DNA of 64,000 nucleotides from Salinarchaeum sp. Harcht-Bsk1. Its GTDB lineage: Archaea; Halobacteriota; Halobacteria; Halobacteriales; Salinarchaeaceae. The translations under genes and the position numbers were made by a program. Below, piece after piece: positions 34,849 to 45,094 of the stretch; position 1 is the stretch's first letter, and the number at the start of each line of letters is the position of its first letter. The notes under the pieces are model-generated. The model saw only the letters and a list, made by a program, of their open reading frames with translations, ran no database searches and was not told the DNA's origin. The stretch spans positions 62,001 to 126,000 of the forward strand of contig NC_021313.1 of NCBI RefSeq assembly GCF_000403645.1, written 5' to 3'.

Positions 34849-36360
34849 ATGAGCGGCTCTCGGCCCGGCTTCCGACCCAGCGGGGTCGGCGTGGCCCTGT
34901 TGGCGTTCTCGGTAACGCGACTCCTCGTCGCGCAGACAGCCACGACGGAGGCCGGCACGTTCGTCGCTGCTTCGCTGTTTCCGCTGTCGGCTGGCCTCGG
35001 ACTCACGCTCTTCGGAATCGCGATCAGCGTCGGTGGTGTCTCGCGGGGCTACGCACGGAGCGTCTGGCGGTGGACCGTTCTGGGCACCTTCGCAATGCTA
35101 CTCGTCGTCGTCGCGTCCGGGCTCCACGTCATCCTGCTCGGCGATCGCCTGGGCGCGCTCTGGAGTGATTCGGGGGTGCTGGTCGCGAACGTCCTACTCG
35201 GCGGCGCGATCCTCGGCGCGTTCGTCGGCGACCGATCGGCGAGACACTGGAACACGAACGAGCGGCTCGTGCAGTACGCCGAGCGCTCGATGCTCGTCAA
35301 CCGCCTCCTCCGTCACGAGATCCGCAACGTCCTCGCGATCGTGAACGGCTACGTGGCGACCAGCGACAACGACCAAGAGGAGACCACCAGAGCGATCCGC
35401 GAGTCCACCGAGGAGATCGAGCAGACGATCGAGCACGCCGGCGAGTTCGCCGCCACGACCGGGGAAATCTTCGCCGTCGAAATCGGTGACGCGATCGAGT
35501 CCGTGCTCGACGTGCTCCCCGAAGATGCCGACGTGTCAGTCGCCGGCTCGATACCGGACGGCGTCCTCGTTCGCGCCGACGACCGACTCGACCTCCTCGT
35601 CGCCGAACTGCTCGAAAACGCGTTACAGCACGCAGGCCCGGATCCGTCCGTGGACCTCGACGTCGAGGTCGGGCACCGGACCGTCGAACTCACGGTTACG
35701 GACGACGGTCCCGGACTCCCCGAACCAGCCGAGAGCGTGCTCGCCTCGCGCTCGCTCCCCGAGTACGACGATCCGTCGCTCGGATACGGCCTCCAGATGG
35801 TTCGCCTCCTCGTCGAACAGTACGACGGCGCAATCGAGGCCGACTACGCCGACGGCACCGCACTGACGGTCACGCTCCAGCGAACCCGGGAGCGCTCAAC
35901 GCCTGCGCTGGCACGCGGCGTCCCGACCGTCGACCTGCACCGTGCCGGGTTCGCTGCAGTCGCCGCTGGAATCGTGATGGGCCTGTTCGTCGACCAGGTG
36001 GCGGGCCTGATGCCGGTCGTCGGGTCGCTCTATGGCGTCTCCAGTCCGGTCCTCGGCTGGGTCGCACATATCTTCCACAGCGTGCTCTTCGGCATCCTGT
36101 TCGCTGCGGGCTGTATGCTGCCGCGAATCCGCGAGGTCGCTGCGTCCCAGCGGGGACTGTTTGCACTCGGCATCGGCTGGGGGCTCTTGCTCTGGGTGTT
36201 CGCGGCCGGAATCGTCATGCCCATCTGGTTGCTGGCCGTCGGCACCAGCGCGACGATCCCCCACTTCTCGGCAATCGACCTCGTGGCGCACGTGCTCTGG
36301 GGTGCGATCCTCGGGGGCCTGTACGCCCGGTTGCCCGCCGAAACACTGCTCCCTACGTAG
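34849..36360 (+). CDS. Histidine kinase with membrane domains at both ends
   Basis: A 503-residue protein. Residues 1-125 contain four helices. The kinase core follows: H-box RLLRHEIRNVLAIVNGYV with H156, N-box LVAELLENALQHA near 250-262, G1 DDGPGLPEP, and G2 LGYGLQMVRLL. After residue 365 the protein does not end as usual but continues with a second membrane region of four helices (about 367-503), including VAAGIVMGLFVDQVAG and a C-terminal LVAHVLWGAILGGLYA. A response-regulator gene is not adjacent. The kinase fold is certain, the C-terminal membrane part is unusual and could be the sensor or anchor. Signal and partner unknown. Confidence 0.88.
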   Translation: MSGSRPGFRPSGVGVALLAFSVTRLLVAQTATTEAGTFVAASLFPLSAGLGLTLFGIAISVGGVSRGYARSVWRWTVLGTFAMLLVVVASGLHVILLGDRLGALWSDSGVLVANVLLGGAILGAFVGDRSARHWNTNERLVQYAERSMLVNRLLRHEIRNVLAIVNGYVATSDNDQEETTRAIRESTEEIEQTIEHAGEFAATTGEIFAVEIGDAIESVLDVLPEDADVSVAGSIPDGVLVRADDRLDLLVAELLENALQHAGPDPSVDLDVEVGHRTVELTVTDDGPGLPEPAESVLASRSLPEYDDPSLGYGLQMVRLLVEQYDGAIEADYADGTALTVTLQRTRERSTPALARGVPTVDLHRAGFAAVAAGIVMGLFVDQVAGLMPVVGSLYGVSSPVLGWVAHIFHSVLFGILFAAGCMLPRIREVAASQRGLFALGIGWGLLLWVFAAGIVMPIWLLAVGTSATIPHFSAIDLVAHVLWGAILGGLYARLPAETLLPT

Positions 36361-36520
36361 TCTCGCCGGATCCGATCCACCCCATTCGGAGCCGTTGCTG
36401 GGCGAGTGAGCCGGCAGTTCGATCGATCACGCTGTGAGGCTGCCATCACCGACTCACTATTGCCTTCTCGACGCTGGAGAACAGGGAACGCCGTGGAAGC
36501 GATCCGCGGCGGCAGTTCGC

Positions 36521-38533
<2,013 letters not shown>

Positions 38534-38568
38534 ATCTAACTGCGCTCGGCAGCCGAGCCGCTTCAGGC

Positions 38569-39090
38569 CTACGATTCGAAACAGTCCGTGCCCCTGCCGT
38601 CGACGGTCGTGTTGCCGTACTCGATGCGCACTGGGTCCCCACGTTCGACGCCGGCGTCCGACGCCACGCCGATCGGCACCTCGATCACGTACTGGCCATA
38701 GCCGGGGTACTCCTGGTCCTCGCCGTTCTCGTCCGGCCCCGGTTCTGGCGCGGGATTGACCGACGTGATACAGCCCTCGCTGTCGACGTAGATGATGTCG
38801 ATCCCGAACGCCATCGATCGCATTACGAACGTTCGGTTCGCCGGGTGCTCGTAAACGAACAGCATCCCCTCGTCGTCGGCGAGATCGTCGTGATCCCCGA
38901 GGCCGACGTACTGCTCCTGGAACTCGTCGGCGACGGACGCGTTGATCGTCGCGATTCGCTCGTCGCCGTCGTAGAGCACGACGTTCCCGGAGGTGGTGTC
39001 CTCGGACTCGTAGAGCGTGACGCCCGCGGCGAGGAGGCCCACGATGAGGGCCACGCCAATGGCGAGCACGATGCCGGCGCGTCGCTGCAC
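38569..39090 (-). CDS. DUF192-domain membrane-anchored protein
   Basis: The 173-residue protein has an N-terminal membrane anchor (GIVLAIGVALIVGLLAAGVT, residues 5-24) and an exported DUF192 domain: EQYVGLGDHDDLADDEGMLF, FVMRSMAFGIDIIYVDSEGC and YVIEVPIGVASDAGVERGD. DUF192 proteins are extracytoplasmic and of unknown function; their cysteines are sparse (C116 and C170 here) and may form a disulfide. The gene begins about 60 bp before tRNA-Val on the opposite strand. Function unknown. Confidence 0.88.
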   Translation of the reverse strand: MQRRAGIVLAIGVALIVGLLAAGVTLYESEDTTSGNVVLYDGDERIATINASVADEFQEQYVGLGDHDDLADDEGMLFVYEHPANRTFVMRSMAFGIDIIYVDSEGCITSVNPAPEPGPDENGEDQEYPGYGQYVIEVPIGVASDAGVERGDPVRIEYGNTTVDGRGTDCFES

Positions 39091-39153
39091 GGCTCGGGGT
39101 TCGTCCCCGCGACAGAAAGGGTTATCTGCACGGCTCGGCGAGGTTTCGACCGC

Positions 39154-39227
39154 GGGTTCGTGGTCTAGCTGGTTATGACGCGGCCCTTACAAGGCCGAGA
39201 TCGGCGGTTCGAAACCGCCCGAACCCA
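39154..39227 (+). tRNA. tRNA-Val (anticodon TAC)
   Basis: GGGTTCG...CGAACCC acceptor stem with discriminator A; D stem GTC...GAC; anticodon arm CGGCC-CTTACAA-GGCCG with anticodon TAC; T arm GGCGG-TTCGAAA-CCGCC with perfect pairing. Reads GTA valine codons. CCA is not encoded, no intron. Confidence 0.96.
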
Positions 39228-39230
39228 TGC

Positions 39231-39263
39231 TTGCTGCTGCGAGCGACTTGCGAGCAGCAGCAA
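39231..39263 (+). terminator. 10-bp inverted repeat after tRNA-Val
   Basis: ttgctgctgc (39231-39240) pairs exactly with gcagcagcaa (39254-39263) across a 13-nt loop, beginning three bases after the tRNA. It may terminate or process the tRNA transcript. No T-run follows, so the role is inferred from position. Confidence 0.5.
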
Positions 39264-39306
39264 CCAACGTGAGGGCGGGGTCGAACCTTGCCAAGCGCAC
39301 GCAGCC

Positions 39307-40620
39307 TCAGCCAGCACCGCTCCCACCTGTTCGACCACGCCCGAACCCACCAGCCTCGACGTCGACGACTGCCGGGAACTCCCTGAGCGACGGCACTACC
39401 AGCCAGTAGGCCGAGATGCAGAGATAGCCCACGGCCGAGAGTGCAACGACCGTCGCGCTGTCGAGGACGCCACCCAGGACGCCGCCGGCGAGCAGGCCCA
39501 GCGGGCCGACCACGGCGACGAGGCTCCCCGTCGTCGAGGAAACTCGGCCGAGCAGCTCGTTCGGGACGCCCGTCTGGATGGCAGCGCTCACGAGCACGTT
39601 GTAGACCCCGACCGGAATCGCGGCAGCCCCGTAGAAGAGGAGTACGGCAGGTTGCCACCCGACGACGGCAGCGGCGGCCCGCCCGGCAGCGGCGAACAGA
39701 AATCCCACGACGGTGATCTGGCCGAAGTCGACTTCGTGAAGCCGACCGGCGAGCAGCGATCCGACGAGCGTTCCGGCGGTCGTCGCACCGACGAGGAGCC
39801 CGAACGTTTCGGCGTCGCTGCCGATGGTTCCCGCGAACGCCGGGAGAACGGCAGTCGCCATACCGGTGAACACGCCGGTCAGCGCCGCCGCGACGACCAT
39901 GTGGCCGACGACGGAGTGTCGAACGAGCGCGAAACCGCTTCGGACGTCGTCCAGGTACTCGCGGGCGGACGGGGCCTCGCCCGTGCTCGATGCATCCGGA
40001 ACGTCGAGGCGACCGAACGTCACGGCACTGCAGACGAACGTCGCCGCGTTGACTGCGAACAGGGAGACGGCACCCAGGATCGCGATGATTGCCCCGGAAA
40101 GCGCTTCCGCGGTCGCACCGAGGGCGTGCTTTGTCGTCGAGTCGATCGAGTTCGCTCGCGCAAGGAGGGCTTCCGGAACGAGGCGCGGCAGGGCTGCCTG
40201 TTCCGCTGGCGCCGTGACGCGGCGGAGCACCGTGAGGAGCGTGACGACCACGAGCACGTGACCGACGGACAGGTATCCCATCCACCAGGCCAGGGGAACG
40301 CTTCCGACGATCACCGCCTGCGTCGCTTCGGTGACTGCCAGCAAGCGACCCAGTCGTGCCCGATCGACGAGCGGGCCAGCAAGAAATCCCAGTGCCTGCG
40401 GCGCTTTGCTCAGGAAGCCCGCGAAGCCGGTGTAGAGCGTGGATCCAGTGAGTTCGAAGACGAGCCACATCGCCGCGACGACGTACAGTTTGTCGCCAAT
40501 TCGACTGACCATCCGGCCAGCGTAGAGTCGCTGGAAGCCAGCGTTGCCAAGCAGCGCCTCGGTTTCGTCTGCCAGAAGCCGGGCGCGCAACCCAGATTCA
40601 CCGTCCACGTCACTGTGCAC
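39307..40620 (-). CDS. MFS transporter (Bcr/EntS-like, ~12 TM)
   Basis: A 437-residue transporter with twelve helices, starting ALLGNAGFQRLYAGRMVSRI followed by GDKLYVVAAMWLVFELTG, which is the usual N-terminus of macrolide/siderophore-type MFS exporters. Motif A of the family is only partially conserved (LVDRARLGRLL), and a second, weaker copy GRLHEVDFGQITVVG lies in the C-terminal half. An RVTAPAEQAALPRLVP segment in the cytoplasmic loop is well conserved. The start is a GTG at 40620; a second GTG at 40608 would remove four residues. Substrate unknown. It is divergent from an ArsR-like regulator, which is a candidate controller. Confidence 0.9.
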   Translation of the reverse strand: MHSDVDGESGLRARLLADETEALLGNAGFQRLYAGRMVSRIGDKLYVVAAMWLVFELTGSTLYTGFAGFLSKAPQALGFLAGPLVDRARLGRLLAVTEATQAVIVGSVPLAWWMGYLSVGHVLVVVTLLTVLRRVTAPAEQAALPRLVPEALLARANSIDSTTKHALGATAEALSGAIIAILGAVSLFAVNAATFVCSAVTFGRLDVPDASSTGEAPSAREYLDDVRSGFALVRHSVVGHMVVAAALTGVFTGMATAVLPAFAGTIGSDAETFGLLVGATTAGTLVGSLLAGRLHEVDFGQITVVGFLFAAAGRAAAAVVGWQPAVLLFYGAAAIPVGVYNVLVSAAIQTGVPNELLGRVSSTTGSLVAVVGPLGLLAGGVLGGVLDSATVVALSAVGYLCISAYWLVVPSLREFPAVVDVEAGGFGRGRTGGSGAG

Positions 40621-40745
40621 ACGACGACCTGGACCGCTGGTGCAAAGAGCGCTCGGAGAACTGGAGTTCTGTAATCGGAGCGACCATTTTGGAGCGGGCG
40701 AGTCGTTCGTGGGATTCAAATCGATCGGGGGCAGAAGGCCCGACG

Positions 40746-41126
40746 ATGACAGGGGACGCACAGAACCCCATGGACGCCCTGGAGGCACTCGGCAACGAGA
40801 TTCGCATCTCGATCCTTCGGGAGCTCGCCGACGCCGAGCGCGCCCTCTCCTTCACGGAACTGCGCGATCGGGTCGGCCTCCGCGACTCCGGGAAGTTCAA
40901 CTACCACCTCTCGACGCTGTGTGAGTACTTCGTCCGCGACACGAACGAGGGGTACGAACTCGGACACGCGGGGACCAGGGTCATTTCCGCGACGGGTCGG
41001 CCGGCGCCAGACGAGGCCGAAGACTCGGGTGTCGAACCGATTGCTGCCGAGGAGGAGTGTCCGGTGTGTGGCGAACCGAACTGCGAGAAACTGTTCCACG
41101 TTCACCTGTCGGCGCCCTGGCGATAG
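40746..41126 (+). CDS. ArsR-type winged-helix regulator with C-terminal cysteines
   Basis: A 126-residue protein with a winged helix (DALEALGNEIRISILRELAD, SFTELRDRVGLRDSGKFNYH LSTLC) at residues 9-60, a short linker and a C-terminal CPVCGEPNC zinc-binding motif near 105-113. Haloarchaeal ArsR-like regulators of this shape (with DUF7347/7351-like tails) are common. The divergent MFS gene begins 126 bp away, so it is a likely target. The effector is unknown. The ATG at 40746 opens the first helix directly. Confidence 0.88.
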   Translation: MTGDAQNPMDALEALGNEIRISILRELADAERALSFTELRDRVGLRDSGKFNYHLSTLCEYFVRDTNEGYELGHAGTRVISATGRPAPDEAEDSGVEPIAAEEECPVCGEPNCEKLFHVHLSAPWR

Positions 41127-41270
41127 CACAGCCAGAGCGTGACCGCCAGAGGACAGAGTTGGAGCCGTCAGCAAACACACGTGACAGGTCCCGGGATGGC
41201 TACCGGAGACCAGTTTGGCCGATTCGCGCGAGTTGATTCCACGTTACTGGCCACTCGAACCCCTGGCCCA

Positions 41271-41621
41271 CTACGGCGCTTTGACGTACCCGTACCCCTC
41301 ATCCTGCAAGCGTGCCAGAGCGCCGACGCCACTCTGGACTCGTTCGACGCCCGGCAAGAGGTCCGCCGTGATGGCATTCATCTTCGCGAGACTCGCACCG
41401 CAGGCGAAGCACTCGACGCCCCGTTCGACGAGTGACGCGACGAGTTCCCCGTTCGCTGCCGTGCTGGCGACGAACATCCGAACGCCAGCACCGTTCGCGA
41501 CGATTGCGACGTCGTCGTCGGGTGCCGCGGTCGTGTCGTCTTCCAGTAGATTGGTGACGTTCACCATCGCGTGTCGTCGGACGTCGGACTCCGGACTCGA
41601 AACGTGGAACACCGTTTGCAT
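41271..41621 (-). CDS. DsrE/F-like protein
   Basis: A 116-residue protein with the DsrE fold: MQTVFHVSSPESDVRRHAMV, IVANGAGVRMFVAS in the middle and LVERGVECFACGASLAKMNA near 63-82, where the conserved cysteine lies (CFACG). Typical of sulfur-relay or hypothetical redox proteins (DsrE/TusD family). No sulfur oxidation genes are near; the closest is the ArsR-like regulator converging on it. Cytoplasmic. Sulfur transfer is a family possibility only. Confidence 0.85.
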   Translation of the reverse strand: MQTVFHVSSPESDVRRHAMVNVTNLLEDDTTAAPDDDVAIVANGAGVRMFVASTAANGELVASLVERGVECFACGASLAKMNAITADLLPGVERVQSGVGALARLQDEGYGYVKAP

Positions 41622-41737
41622 ACTTCGACCCTTGCCCGTAGCGCTGCTTTGTTAGGAAGCGGCAAGTCGAGCGAGCGGCCCGACTACGTCGAAGCCTGTA
41701 TTCGATCCTCCCGCGTCGACGAGGGAACCGCTGGGGA

Positions 41738-43435
41738 TTAGCCAAACAGCGTCGTGAACAGATCGACGACGTCGTCGGTTACATCGTCCGTGCTCTCATC
41801 GTCAGCATCCTCCGTGTCCCCCTCGCCAGCCTCGTCCTCCTCCGTGTCGGTGGTACTTTCGTCCCCGTCGTCGTCATCCGCATCGTCGCCATCGGCATCG
41901 TCGTCCTCCGCGTCTTCCTCGACTTCGGTATCGTCGTCCCCGTCCTCCTCACGCTGAGTCTCGTCCCGCTCTCCTGCTTCGGTCTCGTCTTCACCCTGCT
42001 CGTCGGTACCGACTGTCGAATTGGCGTCTGACGGTCCAGACGTGGATTCGTCAGCGTCGTCGGTTCCAGCACTGTCGTTGGACCCTGCCTCCGGTGGCTG
42101 CCTCTCCGTACCGCCGTCGGACTCGACGATCGGATCGTCGACCTCGTTGTCGGAGCCGTCGTAGCCGCGGATCGCAGGACCGTCGTTGTTCCGGATCGAG
42201 AGGTCCGCGAATCGGTTCCCGGAGCTGTCAGTCCCGATGAAGATCCCCGAGCCACCGTTATTGGCGGCAGTGATACCAGTGTACTCGCCGTCGAACACGC
42301 CCTCGAAGAGCGCGAGGCCGTGGTCGCCGTTGTCGGAGACGGTCGCGTCGTCGATGCGCACGCCGCTCGCGTCGAACAGCCCGATCCCACTGCCGTCGTT
42401 CCCACTCGCAGTGACACCCTCCAGCGAACTTCCGGGTCCCACGACGAAGACGCCGTGATTTTCGCTATCGACCGTCTGAACGTCCTCGATCGAAGCGGTC
42501 GCGGACGCGCCCGAAGCAACGACGTAGGTGTCGACGCCGATCTGAACGCCATTCGACCACCCTTCGACGCGCAGGTTACGTATCGATACGTTGCTGACCG
42601 TCGACCCGGCCGGATCGTAGACGTGGACGCCGACGCTCAGCGACTCCCCGGAGCCACCGAGGACGTTCCCGTTGCCCTCGAGCACAACGTCGCTGGTCTG
42701 GATCGCTATACACACCGGTCGGACGAAGCCGTTGCCGACGTCGATCTCCTGGACGTTGGTATCGCCGATGTTTTGTCCGATCTCGTACGTACCGGGCTGG
42801 TCGATGACCGTACACTCGGTCACCGGCCGGACGCCCGACCCATCCTCAGGAGTCGGATCGTCCGGTTCAGGAGTCGAATCGGCCGGTGGAGCCCCGTTCC
42901 CGCCATCGTCGGTGCCGGTGCCCTGGGACGCTCCTCCGTCGACGCCCTGTTCATCGCCGGATTCGGTTCCGGCAGCACCTGTATCGTCGTCCCCCGAATC
43001 CTCGGCGTCGTCGCTCTCGGTTTCCTCGTCCGTCGACGTTCCTGGGAGGTCGTCGCCGCCGTCGCCGGCGGTGGACTCCATCTCCTCAGACGGGGACGTC
43101 TGGTTCGACGAGTTGTCCGCTTCGCCTTCGTCGGCGCCTGAATCGTCGTCAGTGGTGTTCTCTCCGATCGGCGTGTTCGATTCGTTCTCGTCGCCATCCT
43201 GCGTTCCGTTCCCCGGCCCGGCGACTCCAGCGCCGGCGTCCGAGGAGCCGTTGACGTCCGTACGGGGCGAGTCGACTCCGCTGGAGTCAGCAGCCAACGG
43301 TTTCGCGGCGAAACCGACGCCGAGCACCGAGTACCCGACGATTCCGAAGAATGCGAGGAGGAAGCCGATGGCAACCGCGATCCGGACCCAGATCACCAGC
43401 CGCGGATTGCGTTCGCTCGGGGGCGAGCCGTCCAT
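41738..43435 (-). CDS. Membrane-anchored acidic beta-helix (NosD-like) protein
   Basis: A 565-residue protein. A basic N-terminus and a single helix (WVRIAVAIGFLLAFFGIVGY, residues 16-35) anchor it. The exported part has three zones: an acidic low-complexity region rich in Asp, Ser, Thr and Gly (45-205), a right-handed parallel beta-helix domain (about 207-415) with repeats like VRIDDATVSDNGDHGLALFE and FIGTDSSGNRFADLSI, and a second acidic tail with long runs of Asp and Glu (430-550), ending VVDLFTTLFG. It is probably a cell-surface carbohydrate-binding or adhesive protein. No catalytic motif seen. It is monocistronic and flanked by a 19-bp tandem repeat array. Confidence 0.85.
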   Translation of the reverse strand: MDGSPPSERNPRLVIWVRIAVAIGFLLAFFGIVGYSVLGVGFAAKPLAADSSGVDSPRTDVNGSSDAGAGVAGPGNGTQDGDENESNTPIGENTTDDDSGADEGEADNSSNQTSPSEEMESTAGDGGDDLPGTSTDEETESDDAEDSGDDDTGAAGTESGDEQGVDGGASQGTGTDDGGNGAPPADSTPEPDDPTPEDGSGVRPVTECTVIDQPGTYEIGQNIGDTNVQEIDVGNGFVRPVCIAIQTSDVVLEGNGNVLGGSGESLSVGVHVYDPAGSTVSNVSIRNLRVEGWSNGVQIGVDTYVVASGASATASIEDVQTVDSENHGVFVVGPGSSLEGVTASGNDGSGIGLFDASGVRIDDATVSDNGDHGLALFEGVFDGEYTGITAANNGGSGIFIGTDSSGNRFADLSIRNNDGPAIRGYDGSDNEVDDPIVESDGGTERQPPEAGSNDSAGTDDADESTSGPSDANSTVGTDEQGEDETEAGERDETQREEDGDDDTEVEEDAEDDDADGDDADDDDGDESTTDTEEDEAGEGDTEDADDESTDDVTDDVVDLFTTLFG

Positions 43436-43550
43436 GTCCAGAAGTGGCAGTCGTTGCAGCCTTCAGTGTAGTTACGTCGTACTGTCGAGGCACTCCAGAG
43501 TCGCTCGTTCGATTCACACGGCTTTGCCCGAGGTGGCGTCCAACGTCGCC

Positions 43551-43683
43551 GGTGGCTTCTAGCGATTTCGGTGGCTTCTAGCGATTTCGGTGGCTTCTAT
43601 CGTCCTCGATGGCTTCCAGCGTCCTCGATGGCTTCCAGCGTCCTCGATGGCTTCCAGCGTCCTCGGCGGCTTCCATGCCGTCG
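43551..43683. repeat. 19-bp tandem repeats, about six to seven copies
   Basis: Units start at 43551 (ggtggcttctagcgatttc), 43570 (identical), 43589, 43608, 43627 and 43646 (gatggcttccagcgtcctc, three identical copies), with a decayed seventh at 43665. A weak related unit precedes at about 43531. A 19-bp period is not a multiple of three, so the tract is not a coding repeat. It occupies the 296-bp space between the start of the beta-helix gene and the stop of the membrane gene at 43732. No spacers as in CRISPR. Confidence 0.9.
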
Positions 43684-43731
43684 AGAGGAACGTGCTACCG
43701 AGACGGTCTCCCGCGATAGAAGGGCCTGCAG

Positions 43732-44727
43732 TCAGCGCAGGATCAGCGGTTCGACGGTGAGCGTCTGCTTCGCCAGCGTGGCAAGCCGCAGAATGTAGGA
43801 CGTGAACACGAGGAACGGGAGCGTCGAGATGGTGAAGGCTGCGCTGACGACCCAGAGGATCGTCTCGACGCCGAACAACCGGCCGGTGAACGTCGTCGCG
43901 TCCACGAAGACGACCATGCCGCCAGCGACGGTGAGCGCGACGACCGTCGCGTAGAGGATCGCTCGCGAGAGTTTCACGAGTGCCCACTGGATGTACAGTG
44001 CCTTGACGTACTCCCTGACTGGGCCGTACATGGTCAGCGACACCAGTACCTCGCGGAAGGCCGCCAGCTGTTTCTCGGTGAGTTCGTCCTCGTGCTCCCT
44101 GCCGAGCCGACGAACGTCGTGCATCTTCTGGCCGTAGTTGAAATCCAGTGCCGGCTGGACGACGTCGAACGTACCGAAGTCGCTGTCGACGAGCAGCTTC
44201 CGCGCGTGGTCGGCGTTCTCGAGCAAGTCCGCCACGTACGTGTCTACCGACTCGCCGAGTTCCGGGTGCTCGGATTCGTCGATCGCCTCGCGGAGTCGTT
44301 GGGCCCGCTCCTCGCTCTCCGCGATCAGGGCGTCGATGAACGCCGCCGGATCGGCGGGCGTCGTCTCGCCGAGCAGGTCGTCCGTGCTCTCTCGAAAGTC
44401 CATCGTGACGTCCATCCGGCTCCGCTGACTGCCGAGCGAGCCGATCTCCTGGGAGAGGACGAGCTGGTTGATCGAGACGACGAGCGTCGAGACGGTGATG
44501 ACCGCGCCGACGAGGCCCGCGAAGACGGTCTCGACCATGTCGCTGGCTTGCATCGTCGCCTGGAGCGAGGTGGACTTGGTTATCCCCCAGCCCATGAACG
44601 TCCCGAAGACGAGCGCCCCGAGAACCGCGGTGACGACCCACCGATTCGCACCGAGGAGGAGCCAGAACCAGACCCTGTTGACGTCGGTGCGCTCGCGCAT
44701 CCGGTCGGCCGTAGTGAGGTCAGCCAT
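43732..44727 (-). CDS. Four-helix membrane protein of unknown function
   Basis: A 331-residue membrane protein with two helices near residues 20-45 and 65-90, a large cytoplasmic or external helical domain (about 95-235) with acidic helices and EDELTEKQLAAFREVLVSL, and two more near 250-275 and 282-310. It contains MGWGITKSTSLQATMQASDM and HARKLLVDSDFGTFDVVQPA, which I cannot link to a characterised family. It overlaps the start of a DUF4177 gene by eight bases, hence cotranscribed. A channel or signalling scaffold is only a guess. Confidence 0.82.
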   Translation of the reverse strand: MADLTTADRMRERTDVNRVWFWLLLGANRWVVTAVLGALVFGTFMGWGITKSTSLQATMQASDMVETVFAGLVGAVITVSTLVVSINQLVLSQEIGSLGSQRSRMDVTMDFRESTDDLLGETTPADPAAFIDALIAESEERAQRLREAIDESEHPELGESVDTYVADLLENADHARKLLVDSDFGTFDVVQPALDFNYGQKMHDVRRLGREHEDELTEKQLAAFREVLVSLTMYGPVREYVKALYIQWALVKLSRAILYATVVALTVAGGMVVFVDATTFTGRLFGVETILWVVSAAFTISTLPFLVFTSYILRLATLAKQTLTVEPLILR

Positions 44728-44923
44728 CGCCTGGCGAGTCCGAATCAGTGACCGGTCGTTTGAACACGAGCAGCTTCGTGCCGCCCTTGTCGTAGCTGAT
44801 GGTCTCGGCGAGTTCCCAGCCCTCTGCGCCGAGCCGGTTCAGTTCCTCGGTCGGGTCGACGGTCTCGCGCTTGGTCAGCCCCTTCGGCGGCTCGATCGTG
44901 TGGTACTCCCACTGGCGAGGCAT
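44720..44923 (-). CDS. DUF4177-domain protein
   Basis: A 67-residue protein, MPRQWEYHTIEPPKGLTKRE, then LNRLGAEGWELAETISYDKG and TKLLVFKRP. This is the full DUF4177 fold (WEYK...LGxxGWEL...L.FKR). Its function is unknown; DUF4177 proteins are often small partners of membrane or signalling genes. Its stop overlaps the ATG of the membrane gene (44720-44727), so the two are translationally coupled. Confidence 0.88.
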   Translation of the reverse strand: MPRQWEYHTIEPPKGLTKRETVDPTEELNRLGAEGWELAETISYDKGGTKLLVFKRPVTDSDSPGDG

Positions 44924-45094
44924 GTGAATTCGGCCGTGCTACAGCGGCCAGTCGGATAGGTAGGCAGCGGTTGTGCATCCGCACAGTCTCTGCTAACGGG
45001 TCGGCTCGTGCGTACCGATCGTCGAGCGCTATGGCGTCGTCCGGTGGTTCGGGGAGTGCCCCGGAGGCGTCGGCGAGTCGTCGGAAGCCGTGTG

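Noticed and set aside
39175-40674. 499-codon open frame through tRNA-Val and the MFS gene on the + strand
   Set aside because: Begins inside the tRNA gene and runs antisense to the transporter; composition is shadow-like.
43551-43683. Possible CRISPR array
   Set aside because: Units are contiguous without spacers and are 19 bp long; the same holds for the 14-, 17- and 25-bp arrays.
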